A stretch of 64,000 nucleotides of DNA. It comes from Prinia subflava (taxonomy: Eukaryota > Chordata > Aves > Passeriformes > Cisticolidae). Position numbers and translations under genes: made by a program. Location of the stretch: assembly GCF_021018805.1 (NCBI RefSeq), contig NC_086247.1, forward strand, positions 88,396,140-88,460,139, read 5' to 3'. The notes beneath the pieces were generated by a model. That model worked only from the letters and a program-made list of their open reading frames with translations. It was not told where the DNA came from and ran no database searches. This document shows, in pieces, positions 24,809 through 36,455 of the stretch. Numbering within the stretch: position 1 is the stretch's first letter; each line of letters starts with the position of its first letter.

Positions 24809-24893
24809 TTATAATATATATAATATATATAATATATAAAAAATATATAATATATAAAAAATATATAATATATATAATATATATAATATAATA
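24809..24893. repeat. AT-rich (TATAATATA)n tract
   Basis: About 85 bp of pure A/T, with repeated ATATAATATATA and AAAAAATATATAATAT blocks, ending 20 bp before the solo LTR. Confidence 0.9.
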
Positions 24894-24913
24894 CAAATCT
24901 CTAGCTCCATGCT

Positions 24914-25341
24914 TGTAGTCGTGCATTTCTGTACCCGAGCAGGTGTTTCCATATAAGGAAGTGAAGCTAGAATTTTCTATAGCCTGCTCGCTGTAATTGG
25001 CTCAGTCCCAGCACAGACACAGTGATAGGGCTTTGGAAGTGCACCTCAAAGTCTAGTGTCCATCTCATTGGGCAGAGAGCCAAAAAAGCCCACCTAGACC
25101 ATCGAGTACTAAAGGGCCTGCATAAGGGTACACGAGGCTTTTTGGGAGTGCCTTAGCCTGTGTAGCTGTGCTTGGTACACTGTGCTCGGCTTATCTCTTT
25201 TCATTTTGTAACGTTTATTATTTTTGCTGTTATTAAAACTTTTATTTTACAAAGCATATCCTGGGAAGCCGTCTCGCTATTTTATTAAGCCATTACTCCA
25301 CTGGCTGGACCCTCGGAGTTATCGGGAGAAATCCCGATACA
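24914..25341 (+). mobile_element. Solo retroviral LTR (428 bp)
   Basis: Begins TGTAGTC and ends CCCGATACA, so the ends form the TGTA...TACA inverted termini of an LTR. It is flanked by the direct repeat TGCT (24,910-24,913 and 25,342-25,345), which extends to CATGCT if the terminal CA is counted. A polyadenylation signal ATTAAA at 25,232-25,237 sits where an R region would end. No internal retroviral genes or second LTR are next to it, so it is a solo LTR left by recombination. Plus orientation, in the SMIM13 intron. The family was not assigned. Confidence 0.7.
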
Positions 25342-25346
25342 TGCTC

Positions 25347-25369
25347 TTTTTTTTTTTTTTTTTTTTTTT
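25347..25369. repeat. Poly-T run
   Basis: An uninterrupted T tract directly after the LTR target duplication. Confidence 0.9.
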
Positions 25370-28300
25370 AACTGTAGCTGCTTAGGATTTTCTGTGATGG
25401 ACACTTCAGCATTTGAATATAGGCAACATTCACCATGGTGATACCCCAGTTCTAAATTAGTAGCCATGTTCTGGCATGATAGGATCCTATTTTCAAATCA
25501 GTAGGGACATGGGAGTATAACAATCTTGCAAGACTGCACAGGAATTCCACAGCAGAGTCAGAAGTGGAAGCTCAGTCTTCTCTGTGTTGTGCATCACCGT
25601 CTTGCTTTTCTTGGTTTCATTTGTATTTCATGTAAGAAAGATCAAGTTGCTTTTCCCCGGCACTCAATATTTTTGGGAATACTGAGATTTTTCTTTTGTT
25701 TGCCTTTCCCGATTCAAATAGAAGAGGAAAATGTGCTCCAGTAAAGAAGACTCTGTTAGCTGCTGCATACATGCCAGTGGAAGGTGAATGAAATAGATGG
25801 GCCTGAGACTTGTTATCCCTCACTTTAGGAGTGGGAATAACTTTGTATTTGGATCACTGTTTCTTTCCCATTTACAGAGAACCAAGAGCTTATTTGGAAA
25901 CTAACAAAAAGTAGTTTTAATGAAGTCTAGTCAAATCATAAAATCTGTTTATCATCTGAATTGCATGGATGTTACTTACATCCTCTATGAGTTAGTCAAA
26001 GGCTTTGACTCACAGCCCCATCTTCACAAACACATTGCATCGTGATTTATTAGAGGAGGGTTGACATACTGATGGCACGGTACCAGATGTGGCTTAAATG
26101 TCTTTGCATGGCATCTGGCTGTGGCATTTTTAAGTGAGATGGTGACTCCCAGCTTTTAGTGAGTACTAAATTCTGCAAGGCTGGGAGCTGCTGCTTTGCC
26201 TAGCTGCAAAACTCTGGTAGATCAGATTTTGCAACACTGGATTCAAATACGTGCTACATCAAGAGCTGGATCCCCTGCTTTGCATTGTGCTGATGGATGT
26301 TTGATCTGGCTGACTGCTTTGGGAGGCAACTTCTTTCACCAGTTAGTGTAGAAATACTATTTATTATAGTCTGCATGTCGTCACTGCTTGTTTGCTGAAG
26401 GCATGTTGTGGGTGTGCTGTTTGGCTTCCACAGGCTCAATCAAGCTAAGGATGATTTTAAAAGGTAAATCAAATCTCTAAAGAAAATAAAGCAAGCACTG
26501 AAAGACTGATTCTAATCAAGTGTTTTTTGTGTGGTGAAGTTAAACCAGTAGGACTTCTTTGAGAGCCGCTTACCTGAGCAGAGTGGAAGTGTTAGATGCA
26601 AACCAATGGTGTCAGTTACCTGTCCAGGAAGAAAGAGCTCTACAGCAAAAAACCTGCAAAGCTAAACTGAGCCACATACAGAATGCCTAGAGATGCCCAT
26701 TTTCCTTTTTTTGGTGTGTGTATTTTAAATTAGTTTACAGTTATTTTCTTTTTAAAAGCACAGTTATGTAACTTACAGTTCTTTAGTATGGCACAGTGCT
26801 GGGTGTTACCATTTTGCAATGTTCTTAAGAGAATGAGGAATTAGTAGAAAATGCATTGTCTTCTGATCCAGAGACAATGTGAATCTGCCTCTAGACTTTG
26901 TGTCTGTGTGTGTGGTTTTGTTTAATGATGTATTTAGCTAGTATTGTTGCTGGAAAGATATCTTTCTACCCTGACTTAGTAGTCAGGTTATTTCCAAGGA
27001 AATTTTTATTTATTTAGTAACAGTGAGGTGACAGGGAGGCTCAACTGAAGAGGCAATCTTAACCTGATTTGGACAAATGTGTTTGTTTTGGCATTTAATT
27101 TTTTTTTTTAACTTTCCATCCAAGTTGGCATGGTAACTAGACCAAGTGAAAGAAAGAAATCTTTCTACTTTGATTACTTTGTACCTAAAGGTCTCTGGTC
27201 TTGGCTAGGAGACCTTGTGAGGTTTTTGAAATTCTAGTTTTCAAGCCTGGTTGCCCTCCCACTATTACCTTTGGCTAAGCCTGTTGCAATTTTCTTTTCA
27301 ACCCGCTGCCCTGTGGTTTGTTCCACCTGCCTGTTTACCACTCGTCTGTTTGTTTGGCTGCTAGAACCAGTCTTGTTGGCTGATTATTTACACTGTCTTG
27401 TTTGTAGTCTGGGGCTACAGAGCTCCAAAGTCTGTTTATGGTACTTGTAGTTTTGGATACTTAGACCATTCTGCTCTGCTGTCTAACTCAGACCAAACAC
27501 TGAAAAGAAATTAGTGCTGTTTTTCTTTAGAGTGCAGATTAACTTTGTTCATTCTTTAGTATTTCCCAAACACACACCATAGTAATTCTGGGTGTTAAGT
27601 AGCCTGTTTGCAGTGATGGAGGAAGCATGTGGTTTACTTTATTTAGCTTAAGTTAAAATACATCCTTAATGCAATATTTATTTACACCAAATATACTCAA
27701 GTCATGCTTCTGTAAAGTGCCCTAAAACCCTTCTGGGAATGCCCTGATTATTTTTGGCTCATCGTCCTCCCTCTCCCCTTTCAGTGGAAGCAACTTTCAA
27801 AGAGCTGCTACCTCAATTTTTACTTCTACTTTTCTGAAAGAAAAGAGAAGCCAAACCCAGCCATCTACCATCTTTTTTTTTTTCTAGGTGTAAGTGAATG
27901 TAATGCATTTGCAGGACATCAGATTCAATTTAATCACAAGTTATTTAATGGCTTAGGTATTCATGGGAAAGGAAATACTTGTGTAGGCTTTAGGAATTAA
28001 TTTAGATCGTAAAAGGTTGTCATATAAAAGCTTTCCTTCCATTTCCTCAGGAGCAGAGAAGTTACTGAAATTAAAAAACTGCAGGATGTTAAAAATATTC
28101 CAGGAAGGAGGAGAAGGGTGGGGTCTTGTTTTTGTCATAACAAATGGATTGCCCTATTGACTCTGATTACAGAAGAGGAAGAAATACAGAGGTGCTGTGG
28201 TTATATAAGTGTTATTTATTTCTTTGTTCGTTGTTAGTCTTTCTCCCCCCTTTCTAATACATCCTGTTATCCATTCCCAGAAGTCTGCTTCTGCTGGAAG

Positions 28301-29410
28301 CTGTGTAATTGAGAGGACAGTTTTACCTAGCTCTGTAAAATAGAGCTCTTAATATCTGAACAGGTCAGCAGTATAGGCTTAAATAGCTGGCAGGACCTTC
28401 TGAACAGAGAATGGGATTATTAATATATAGCTCTGCGCTGGCCAGGTGGGTGTTGGTGTTGCAAACAATGTTTGTATAGCTTTTGTTTTCACAGAGCTGT
28501 TTAAATGTTGCTCCACTTAACTGCATTTCGCAGAGAAGTTGTATTCCTGTTTGGTAGATTCTTTTAAAATGAGGATTCTGGCTTAGGTTTAGATATATTT
28601 GCTTTTTCAAGGTTTTTTGGCTGCCTGTTACAGAAACACTTAGACAAGACAGAGGAGGAGGAGGAGGAGCAGGTGGATTTAAAATATTTTTTTAAGTTAG
28701 ATTCCAGAAATGTGGCTATCTCAGCTCTTTACTTGCATAGTTTTAGGACCTAGAGTATTTTAGCAGTGGAGCAGAACAGATTTACCACAGAATGTTAAAT
28801 TTACTTTAGTGGGATTTGGGCATGGTGAGGGATCTCATTGAATTTGTTGGATGTGGTCTTTTAGTGAGCATAAGTAAGACGTTGCCCATTTCAGAATAGC
28901 ATCTATTATAAAATATTATATTAATTTGAAGGTCTGAGCAAGTGTGCTTAGTGGTGTTTATGCAACTTTTAAAATGTGATTTCCAGAACGGGGTGTTTGC
29001 TGAGTGAGGGGAGAAATCCTACTCCTTTCACGGTGCCTGTGTAATGAATCCCGAGTCCTTGTTTGAGATACAACCACGGGACTTCTGTTTTCCTGGCAAA
29101 TTAAGACCTTTATCTGTGTGATGGCGATGGTGATCACCCACCTACTTGCTGTGGCAGTTCAGTTTGGAATGTGTAGGGCTTTTCCTGGAGCTTAAATGTT
29201 GCTTCTGGATGAGGACGAACTTCATGAAGTTGAATTGGTTTTTATAGGACTGTAAAAAGGAGTGGATGTGTTATGGAGGGATGTTGGGGTTTGCAAACAG
29301 AGCATGGGAGATGATCAAATTTTTTTCCCTTTTGTGATATACATTGCTGGAGGGCTGGTTATCAATTTGTATGAAGTAACTAAGCAGTACCTTTTTTCTT
29401 TCTCCTGCAG

Positions 29411-29604
29411 GATGGTATGTGGTCTGGCAATTGTTTTTGTCTAAATTCAAGTTCCTGAGAGAACTGATAGGTGATACGGGGTCGCAGCAGGGAGACAACG
29501 AGCCTTCAGAAACTGAAACCGAACAGGAAACACCGCCCTCGCCTCAGAGAGGGAGACAGAAATCGGCTCGGCAGCGAAGGGCACCTACGGAAGACACGAC
29601 TTAA
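29411..29604 (+). CDS. SMIM13: SMIM13 coding exon 2 (terminal)
   Basis: Follows acceptor TTTCTCCTGCAG and completes a glycine codon begun in exon 1. It reads GWYVVWQLFLSKFKFLREL, then an acidic, Ser/Thr/Glu-rich tail (GDTGSQQGDNEPSETETEQE), and a basic segment with SARQRRAP before TAA at 29,602-29,604. The WYVVWQLFLSKFKFLREL block just after the membrane helix is the most conserved part relative to human. The tail after it is probably cytosolic and disordered. The charged C terminus suggests regulation by phosphorylation or protein contacts, but nothing is known. The reading frame is intact. Confidence 0.93.
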
Positions 29605-32600
29605 AGTATTCCATTGAACTTCTGAGTAACTGGGAATGGGTGACACCTCTGCCCTGTGTCCTTCAGTGGTGTCATCTTACCGAGAAACTGACCAAGAGGT
29701 AACACTGATCCTGTGGACCTTCACTTCCGAGCTACCGATGGATGAGGCTCCTCCTGCGGCAGAGGTTCAGGGAGCGCTTCAGCAGCAGGTCACGGAGTAC
29801 TGGAAGAACGGAGGGGTTGAGTGAAATCTCCATCACAAAAGTGCTGAGTTCCCGTATCTCCCCTCTCAGCACACGGATGAAGAACAGGTCCTGGACCATA
29901 GGCTTAGCCTTTGTGTTAGTCTGAACATAGTAAACATTTCAGACTTGAAATAGTTTATAAATTATTTTTTCTTTACAGCACTGTAACTACATATAGTGAA
30001 ATTGAGTTTTATTTCCTTAGCTGTATATGAATATATATATTTTTTCAACCTTGAGAAAGCATGTGAACTAAAAAATCAGTTGAAAGAATATCCTGCTTTA
30101 GAACATATTCTAAAGTGAGATTTTAGTTAAGTTCTTGTATATATAAAATGTATAAGTGAAATATGAAAAATCCTATTAGGTGCACATGATTTGGAGATTT
30201 TTATTATCTCCTCTTTTTTAAAAAAGAAGGAGATGCAAACAAAGCAATCGGATGGCAAGATCTGTTTTCTTGGTTTTGTTATATAAGAAAGATTATAGGT
30301 TAAACAGTCCTTCTAGGCTTCTGAATGTTTTTCGTGAACCTTTCGCTCCAAGTCCAACCTGTGCTGGAGATGGGAAGGTGCCTGGGTTATGCACTACTCA
30401 CTGTTTAGTATTCTGAAGTGTCATCTTTGGTATTTTGGACACTGAGCACTTCTCTTAGCTTTCCTTGTACACCTTTACATCAGGTATTTGGTGTCATAAC
30501 TTTTTTCCTAGAAGCAGTTAAGACTCTCTTACCAGTTTGTCAGACATCGCTGGGACACTCTGATAGTGTTCCAGCAGGGAATTTGGTACCTCATGTTTCC
30601 TGGAGGACTTATGGATTCTTACCAGTAATCAGCAGTTGCTCCTGTTTTCTCTGAGGATGGGTTCTACAGCTATTTTGACATTGCACTTCAGAATGAAGAG
30701 CTCCACTTCTGTTTATCTAGCAGCTCTGAAGATTGATGCATGAGATTTTGGAAAGAGGAGGAACATGCATGTACCACCTCTGATGTGTGTGAGAGAGAAC
30801 TACTAACAGGTCTCATCTTGAACAGCTTCAGTTTTCTCTCTAAGTTTGGATATGTGGTAGTGTTTGGATCATTGTTCCGTGTATAAAAACTTAATCAGGA
30901 CTTTAAAATTGATCTTGTATTTTCAGCTGTTAAGAAGTTTTAACCTATGGCTTCCAAATTGTGGTTTAGCTCAGTTATATGGCTAAAAGCAGCAGCATTT
31001 AGGTTTTTCGTCAACTAGGCCTACATTAAGAGAAGAGCACTCTGTTAGTGCCTTTATGTTTTAATTTGTCAGTTTTGAATAGTGATCAAAATCCAATGTG
31101 GGGCATTCATGTCTTAAAATCATTCGGATATTTCATTATTAAAATACACAAGATCAGCTCTGATTTTCCTTTGGAGTATAAAAGACTCCATTTCATTTGG
31201 TAGCATGTATATATTAAGCATAAGGTTACATTCTAAAGCATGATTAGGCAGTGCCATGCACATATCCTGTAAGCACATGTTGAAATACTGATTGTCTCCT
31301 CCTCTGTCCTGTGTGCTAGCAAGAGAATGTCTAATGATGGTTGATTTTTTTTTCCTTTTTTTTCTTTAATTTGTAAAATTCCCATTTATTCAAACCGAGC
31401 AAAAGCAATCAGATCCTATTCCCTGCTGCTTGCAGTTTGCCTCACACAACTTAATGTCACAATTTTCTTGTGTGCTTACGTCTTGTTACATGATGAGACT
31501 TCCAGTCTAGCAGTTCTAATCAAGTACTGGGACATTTTTCTTAAGAAATTAGCATCTTTGTCTTAAGCTTTGCTAATCTAGGCTTACAAATAAAGATACT
31601 TACTCTGTACTGACATAGGATATTGACACTCCACTGCACTTCACTTTACCTAGACTGTAGTACACAGAAGACAGCAAAAGGCTGATGTCTGTAGTGTCCC
31701 TGGCTAAGAAACAGTAACACAGTCCCTGCTTCTAGGAGCTGTGAGGAAATGTGAAGTTATGGCAGTACACATAGCTAGTTCAGGGTAGCTCTGAAGGTGC
31801 AACAACCGAGACTCTGGAGCAAGGTAATGAAAGAGAAATCCGTGTGGCTTTGAATGCGGACACCAATCAGATATGCAATAAGATGGATGTGGAACCTCGG
31901 GGTAGCTCATCTCTCTAGCCAAACAACTTCCTTCTCCCTTCCATGCTGTCTGTAGGTGTACATTTCACTGCCCAAAGTTATTTTCAGTCTCTTTCCTTTA
32001 AAAAACAGCTGATGCTATTTTTTTTAATGTTGTTGTGATGTAGCTGCCAATAATGCTGTCTGCCTAGCGTATAGCTTTAATGATCTTACTAGTAGCAGGT
32101 CAAAGGCATATTATATAATGTGGTTTGGAAGAGTTTTGAAATGCTAATGTCTTCTGTCAGTGCATAATTTTTCTTGAAGGAAACTGTAGTGAAATCTTTG
32201 TACAGGGCCCGTCATGCAAACGTGTAAGAGCAAAGCTGCGTGTGTGGGACGCATACTTGTGAACAGACCTGGGTTGTGATTGCTGGCAGTCCAATATACT
32301 CATGTCTTCAGGTGTTCCCACCAGTGTCCTTCCGAAACATTAGTGGTGGGTAAGCACTTAATTTTGAATGGACCCATCCAAGTTTGAAACCTTATGAAGG
32401 CAACAGGTGACACAGCTGGTCTTGGTTTTGTTTAGTGGGATCTATTTTTAAAACTATTGCCTTATTGTTGCAGCCATTATCTTGAATGTATTTTGGGTTC
32501 TTATTTTAAACATAGTCATATCATCTTTGTTGCAGGGGCTGTGTAACTTTGAATAAGCAGTAATCTCCTATGTTGTACGTGACAGTGTTGCAATTTGTGA

Positions 32601-32820
32601 TCACGTTGCTGCTTAATATCAGGTTTTACACTGAACTAGACCTGTGTACGTCCTTCTGTTTCATTTGGAAATGACCAGCATAAAGAATGTGTTCAGTGTG
32701 GTCATTTGCTTCTTCAGTGTTACAAAACAGTACCTAGAGCTCCTGTGGTTGTCTACTTTCATCATTAACTGTTCTTTTAACTGACTACACAGATGAAAAA
32801 TAAAGTAACCAGACTTGATA
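29605..32820 (+). other. SMIM13: SMIM13 3' UTR (end approximate)
   Basis: AT-rich sequence after the stop codon with no coding signal. The end is placed just after AATAAA at 32,799-32,804. Earlier and later signals (31,589-31,594 and 33,620-33,625) could serve as alternative ends. TGTATATA, the core of a Pumilio response element, occurs at 30,136-30,143 and 31,206-31,213. Long 3' UTRs are usual for SMIM13 in other vertebrates. Confidence 0.5.
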
Positions 32821-35474
32821 TGAATATTTGACCTGAGTGATTTTCTGATTACTTTTGTGAATGGGATTTTGTCTGTAGAATTAGAATGCTTGTTTGAGTG
32901 TGAAACACTACAAAAGAGGACTTGTCAAAAGTCACATTCTAGCTGATGTGATACCTGCAGATGATTTCATTGTAAAGGGCAGGTTTGTGTATATCTTTTA
33001 GAGGAGTTGTTAGTAAAGGTGTTTTTTCTGCCTTATACCTTGAAAGTTGTAATTATATTTTAGCAACTAAAAAACCCAAAACAAGCAGCAAACCCCCAAA
33101 AACCAAGCCACCTCCCCTCTCTGCTTCTTTTGATTTTTCTAAGACTGGTTGTGGACTCTAGTTTTTCTAAAATAAGTGTCTTGGTGAAGTAGCAACTTCT
33201 TATTTTGGAAATGGAGATGTACAGGAGAAGGAAGTAAGAGCATGCTTCATTTCTTTCTGCTTCTGTTAAGTAAAATGCATACATTGTATCCCAGTTTATT
33301 TTATTTAATAATCAGACATTAAAAGAAGAATTTGAAGAAAAATCTGAATTATCTTGAGAAAACAGTTCTCCTGTTGTGCTACTTTTCTCATTTGTAATAA
33401 CAGGCTACTAATGGAGTGCAGCAAAATGTCTTGGTGTTCTGTGACTGGAGCAGCTGGGTCTCCTCACCTCAGAAAGTGGGATTTGTATGTGGTGGTGTGT
33501 GCTGGGGGCTAATATAAGGGAGAACAATCAGTGATGGGCAGCTGGTGCATGAGAAACACGTGCTTGCTTTTCTGCTCTGGTGCTGATCCCAAGGAACCCC
33601 TTTGTGGTCCAGTGACATGAATAAAGGTGTCATTGTACAAGTTTGCCCCAAGTTCCACCAAAAGCTGTTTTAACTGGTACTATGCCTTTCCTATGGGCAC
33701 TTGTGCGCCATCAGGGGTCTCCCGTGACCTATAGTCTATGTAATTAAAACACACACTTTATAAAATACAAGCAGTGTTACATCTTGCTTGGGTTATACTT
33801 ACATGAACATTTTTTGTCTGTGATCAGACTGGAAGTCAGCAGTGTGGTTACGCTGGGTTTTGTGTTAAATGTTTAGGACATGACTATTGGTGTGTTCTTC
33901 ATGTCGACCAGAAGCTCTTATGTTTTGATCATCTGTGGGTATTTGTAATCACAGTGTTATCTCTGAAAGCTGGATGGAAGGGAGACTTTTTGGCACTGCT
34001 TCACAGTGCCTGGGAGAAGGCTCTCATCTGGTCTAGGGCTAATGTTGTGTAGCAGTGTTGGACTCCAGGCAAAGGAATTATTTTCACAAAGGGGGACACT
34101 GCGATGAAGTACACCTTGGGCTTTATTTTCCATATGTTTCTATTCACGGGGCTTTTCAGTTTCCATTGTGGGAAATAAATAGCACAAATGTCCCTTTACC
34201 TTTGGTAGCTGAGAGACTCTAATATGTAGGGAGAGATGGGATAGGGCCATAATGTGGCCGCTCTGGGGTTGTTGTCCAAGTATTGTACACATACTATTTG
34301 TGCTGTACCTGCCTCTGCTGGCTTGTTTTGTGTATACCGCCACTGTGACTCATCCCAAATGCTGGCAGTGTACTTCAACTGAGAGGGGTAAGAAGAAGAT
34401 GTGGGATTTGTGGCCTGAGAGGTACTTGCCTGTGAATCCTTCTCCCTGGGTCTGGGTGTTCTGAACAATTCAGGCAGCTGGCCTTGGTCCGCACTCTATT
34501 AAAACATCCAGCCTTCTATGCAGGTAACTGAAGTTTCAAAATGAGAAGTTACATGTAACCTGTGTCTTTCTCAGAACACTGCCAAGGAGAATACCTTGCT
34601 CTGTGTTGTATCAATTTCCTCTCTCAGCACTAGAGTATTTTAACATCTTTCATGGGGAGTTGAAAACCTTCTGCCAGCAAATTTTTTTGTTCACAACACA
34701 GGCTGTGGCTCAAAGCAAGTTTTGCTACTGCTCTGTGCTAAGTTGAACCTCCGGGGCCGTATCAACACTGAATTTTTGTTAAAGTCAATCTTTTAACTTC
34801 CTAGCACACTGCCCTGCTCCTTCTTATTGAAGGACTTAATCAGGAGCCTTCTGTCTTTGTGAGAACTTCTTGCTTATTTTGAGTTAATTGCAGTTCCTGT
34901 GGCAAATGAGGCTTTTCATGCCAGATGATCAGCTGTTAGCCTTTTCTGTGTTTAAAAATGTTAGGCAATTTCCTTGCTATGGTGGAATGCATCAAAATCT
35001 ATCTCCTGCACACCGCTTGTGAGAACATCCTCAGGAGAAGCAGGAGATGCTGCCTGGCGACCTGGGTGGTTGGAAGAGGGCTGAGGTGGGTGCAGGTGTC
35101 TGCAAGGCATAGGCAGAGGATGTGCTTAGCTTGGACATGCCAGGTCTGCGGCATCTCTGCAATGATGATAATCCTCTAAAGCCCTCTCTTGTTGGTGGCT
35201 GGGTGGCACCACATCTGCCGTGACTTCTGACCCTGGCACAACTTGATTTTTGGTTTTCCAAGAACAGAACCAGTCAACCTCTGACTGATCAACCTCTGGT
35301 GTCAGTGGGTTGGGGGCACATGGGCCAACATGAACCAGCATGGGTACTACAGCTGTGTGGGGACACATTCATCTTTCCGAGAGGCCAGGCCAAGGCCGGG
35401 AGCTGTGAGTTTCACTTTGTGGTTCTGATTTGCAGGTCTTTTACTGAATTTCTGTGTTGGCCTCTATTTTCCAA
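32821..35474. other. Intergenic, nothing recognised
   Basis: Spacer after SMIM13. Short frames only; the AATAAA at 33,620-33,625 could be an alternative SMIM13 3' end. Confidence 0.5.
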
Positions 35475-35635
35475 AATCACAGAACCACAGAATGGTTTGG
35501 GCTGGAAGGGACCCTAAAGATCGTCTCATTTCAACCCTCCCTGACATGGGCAGGGACACCTGCCACCAGACAGGGTTGCTCCAAGCACCGTCCAACCCAA
35601 CATTTTCAAGGATGGGGTATCCAAAGCTTCTCTGG
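35475..35635 (-). mobile_element. CR1 LINE fragment
   Basis: 'atcacagaaccacagaatgg' then 'tttgggctggaagggacc', followed by 'cagggacacctgccacc' and 'tccaacccaacattttcaag', the reverse complement of a CR1 3' end. Confidence 0.93.
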
Positions 35636-36030
35636 GCAAAATCACAAGGCTCATTTAACAATTGTGGCACTGAAGTACTAGCAGTGACACTTATTGCAGC
35701 CTATTTTTTTTCATTTTCCAAAAGATTCACATACTGAGGGTGGACTTGATTTTGCTTTTCCTTGTCCTTGCCTCCAGGATGTCCGCACGTTTCTCCTGAG
35801 CCCTGAAACGATGTCATGGATAGTGGAAAACACTATCCCTGAACGGGACACTGCAGATTCAGTCTGAAATACTAAATAAAGAAATAGATAGTAAAATCCT
35901 GGAGGTTTTTAGTGTCCAGTTTGGGTGGGAAGGGCGCGTGTCACCACTAGATGGCACAGGCCGCCAGGCTTTGGGGATGGACCCTGCTGGCAGGGCTGTT
36001 GCTGCTGGGCTCCTTTGCTGATGCTGTCGC

Positions 36031-36049
36031 TTTATTTTATTTTATTTTT
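36031..36049. repeat. (TTTTA)n short tandem repeat
   Basis: Three to four TTTTA units. Confidence 0.8.
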
Positions 36050-36422
36050 CCTAATTAATAGTAATTATGCTGTTATTCAGTGAGTTTGGGAAGTACAAGG
36101 GCAGCTGCTTGTAGGAATTGAGCCTGGTTCTTGTTTGGGTGTATACTGTGTGCCAAAAATGCTGTGGGAGTGCATGGAGTCTAGAGGCACTGGTGCGTTG
36201 CTTTACTTTGTAAAGGAAAGTGACCTCAAAACTATCTGCTTCAGGAAGGGAGGTCTCAAAAATGCCAAGAGAGGTCTGCTTTTCTTAACTCTCACTGTGC
36301 TTAAGGAAAAAAAGAAGCCTACAAAATACACCACGACAGCACTTCTTCTTAGGGTTAGAAACATACTGTACCTGTGTCTAAAACAGCTTAGGAAAAGTTT
36401 TGGTTTTGTAGGATTTTCTCCT

Positions 36423-36455
36423 GTCTGATGGCAGTCTGATGGCAGTCTGATGGCA
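36423..36455. repeat. Three tandem copies of GTCTGATGGCA
   Basis: A perfect 11-bp unit repeated three times head to tail in intergenic sequence. Confidence 0.9.

Larger units (their letters stand above)
20472..29410 (+). other. SMIM13: SMIM13 intron
   Basis: A phase-1 intron of 8,939 bp, with donor GTGAGC at its start and acceptor TTTCTCCTGCAG at its end. It contains a CR1 copy, a 15-bp inverted repeat, an AT-dinucleotide tract and a solo LTR, listed separately. No additional exon was recognised inside it. Confidence 0.85.
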
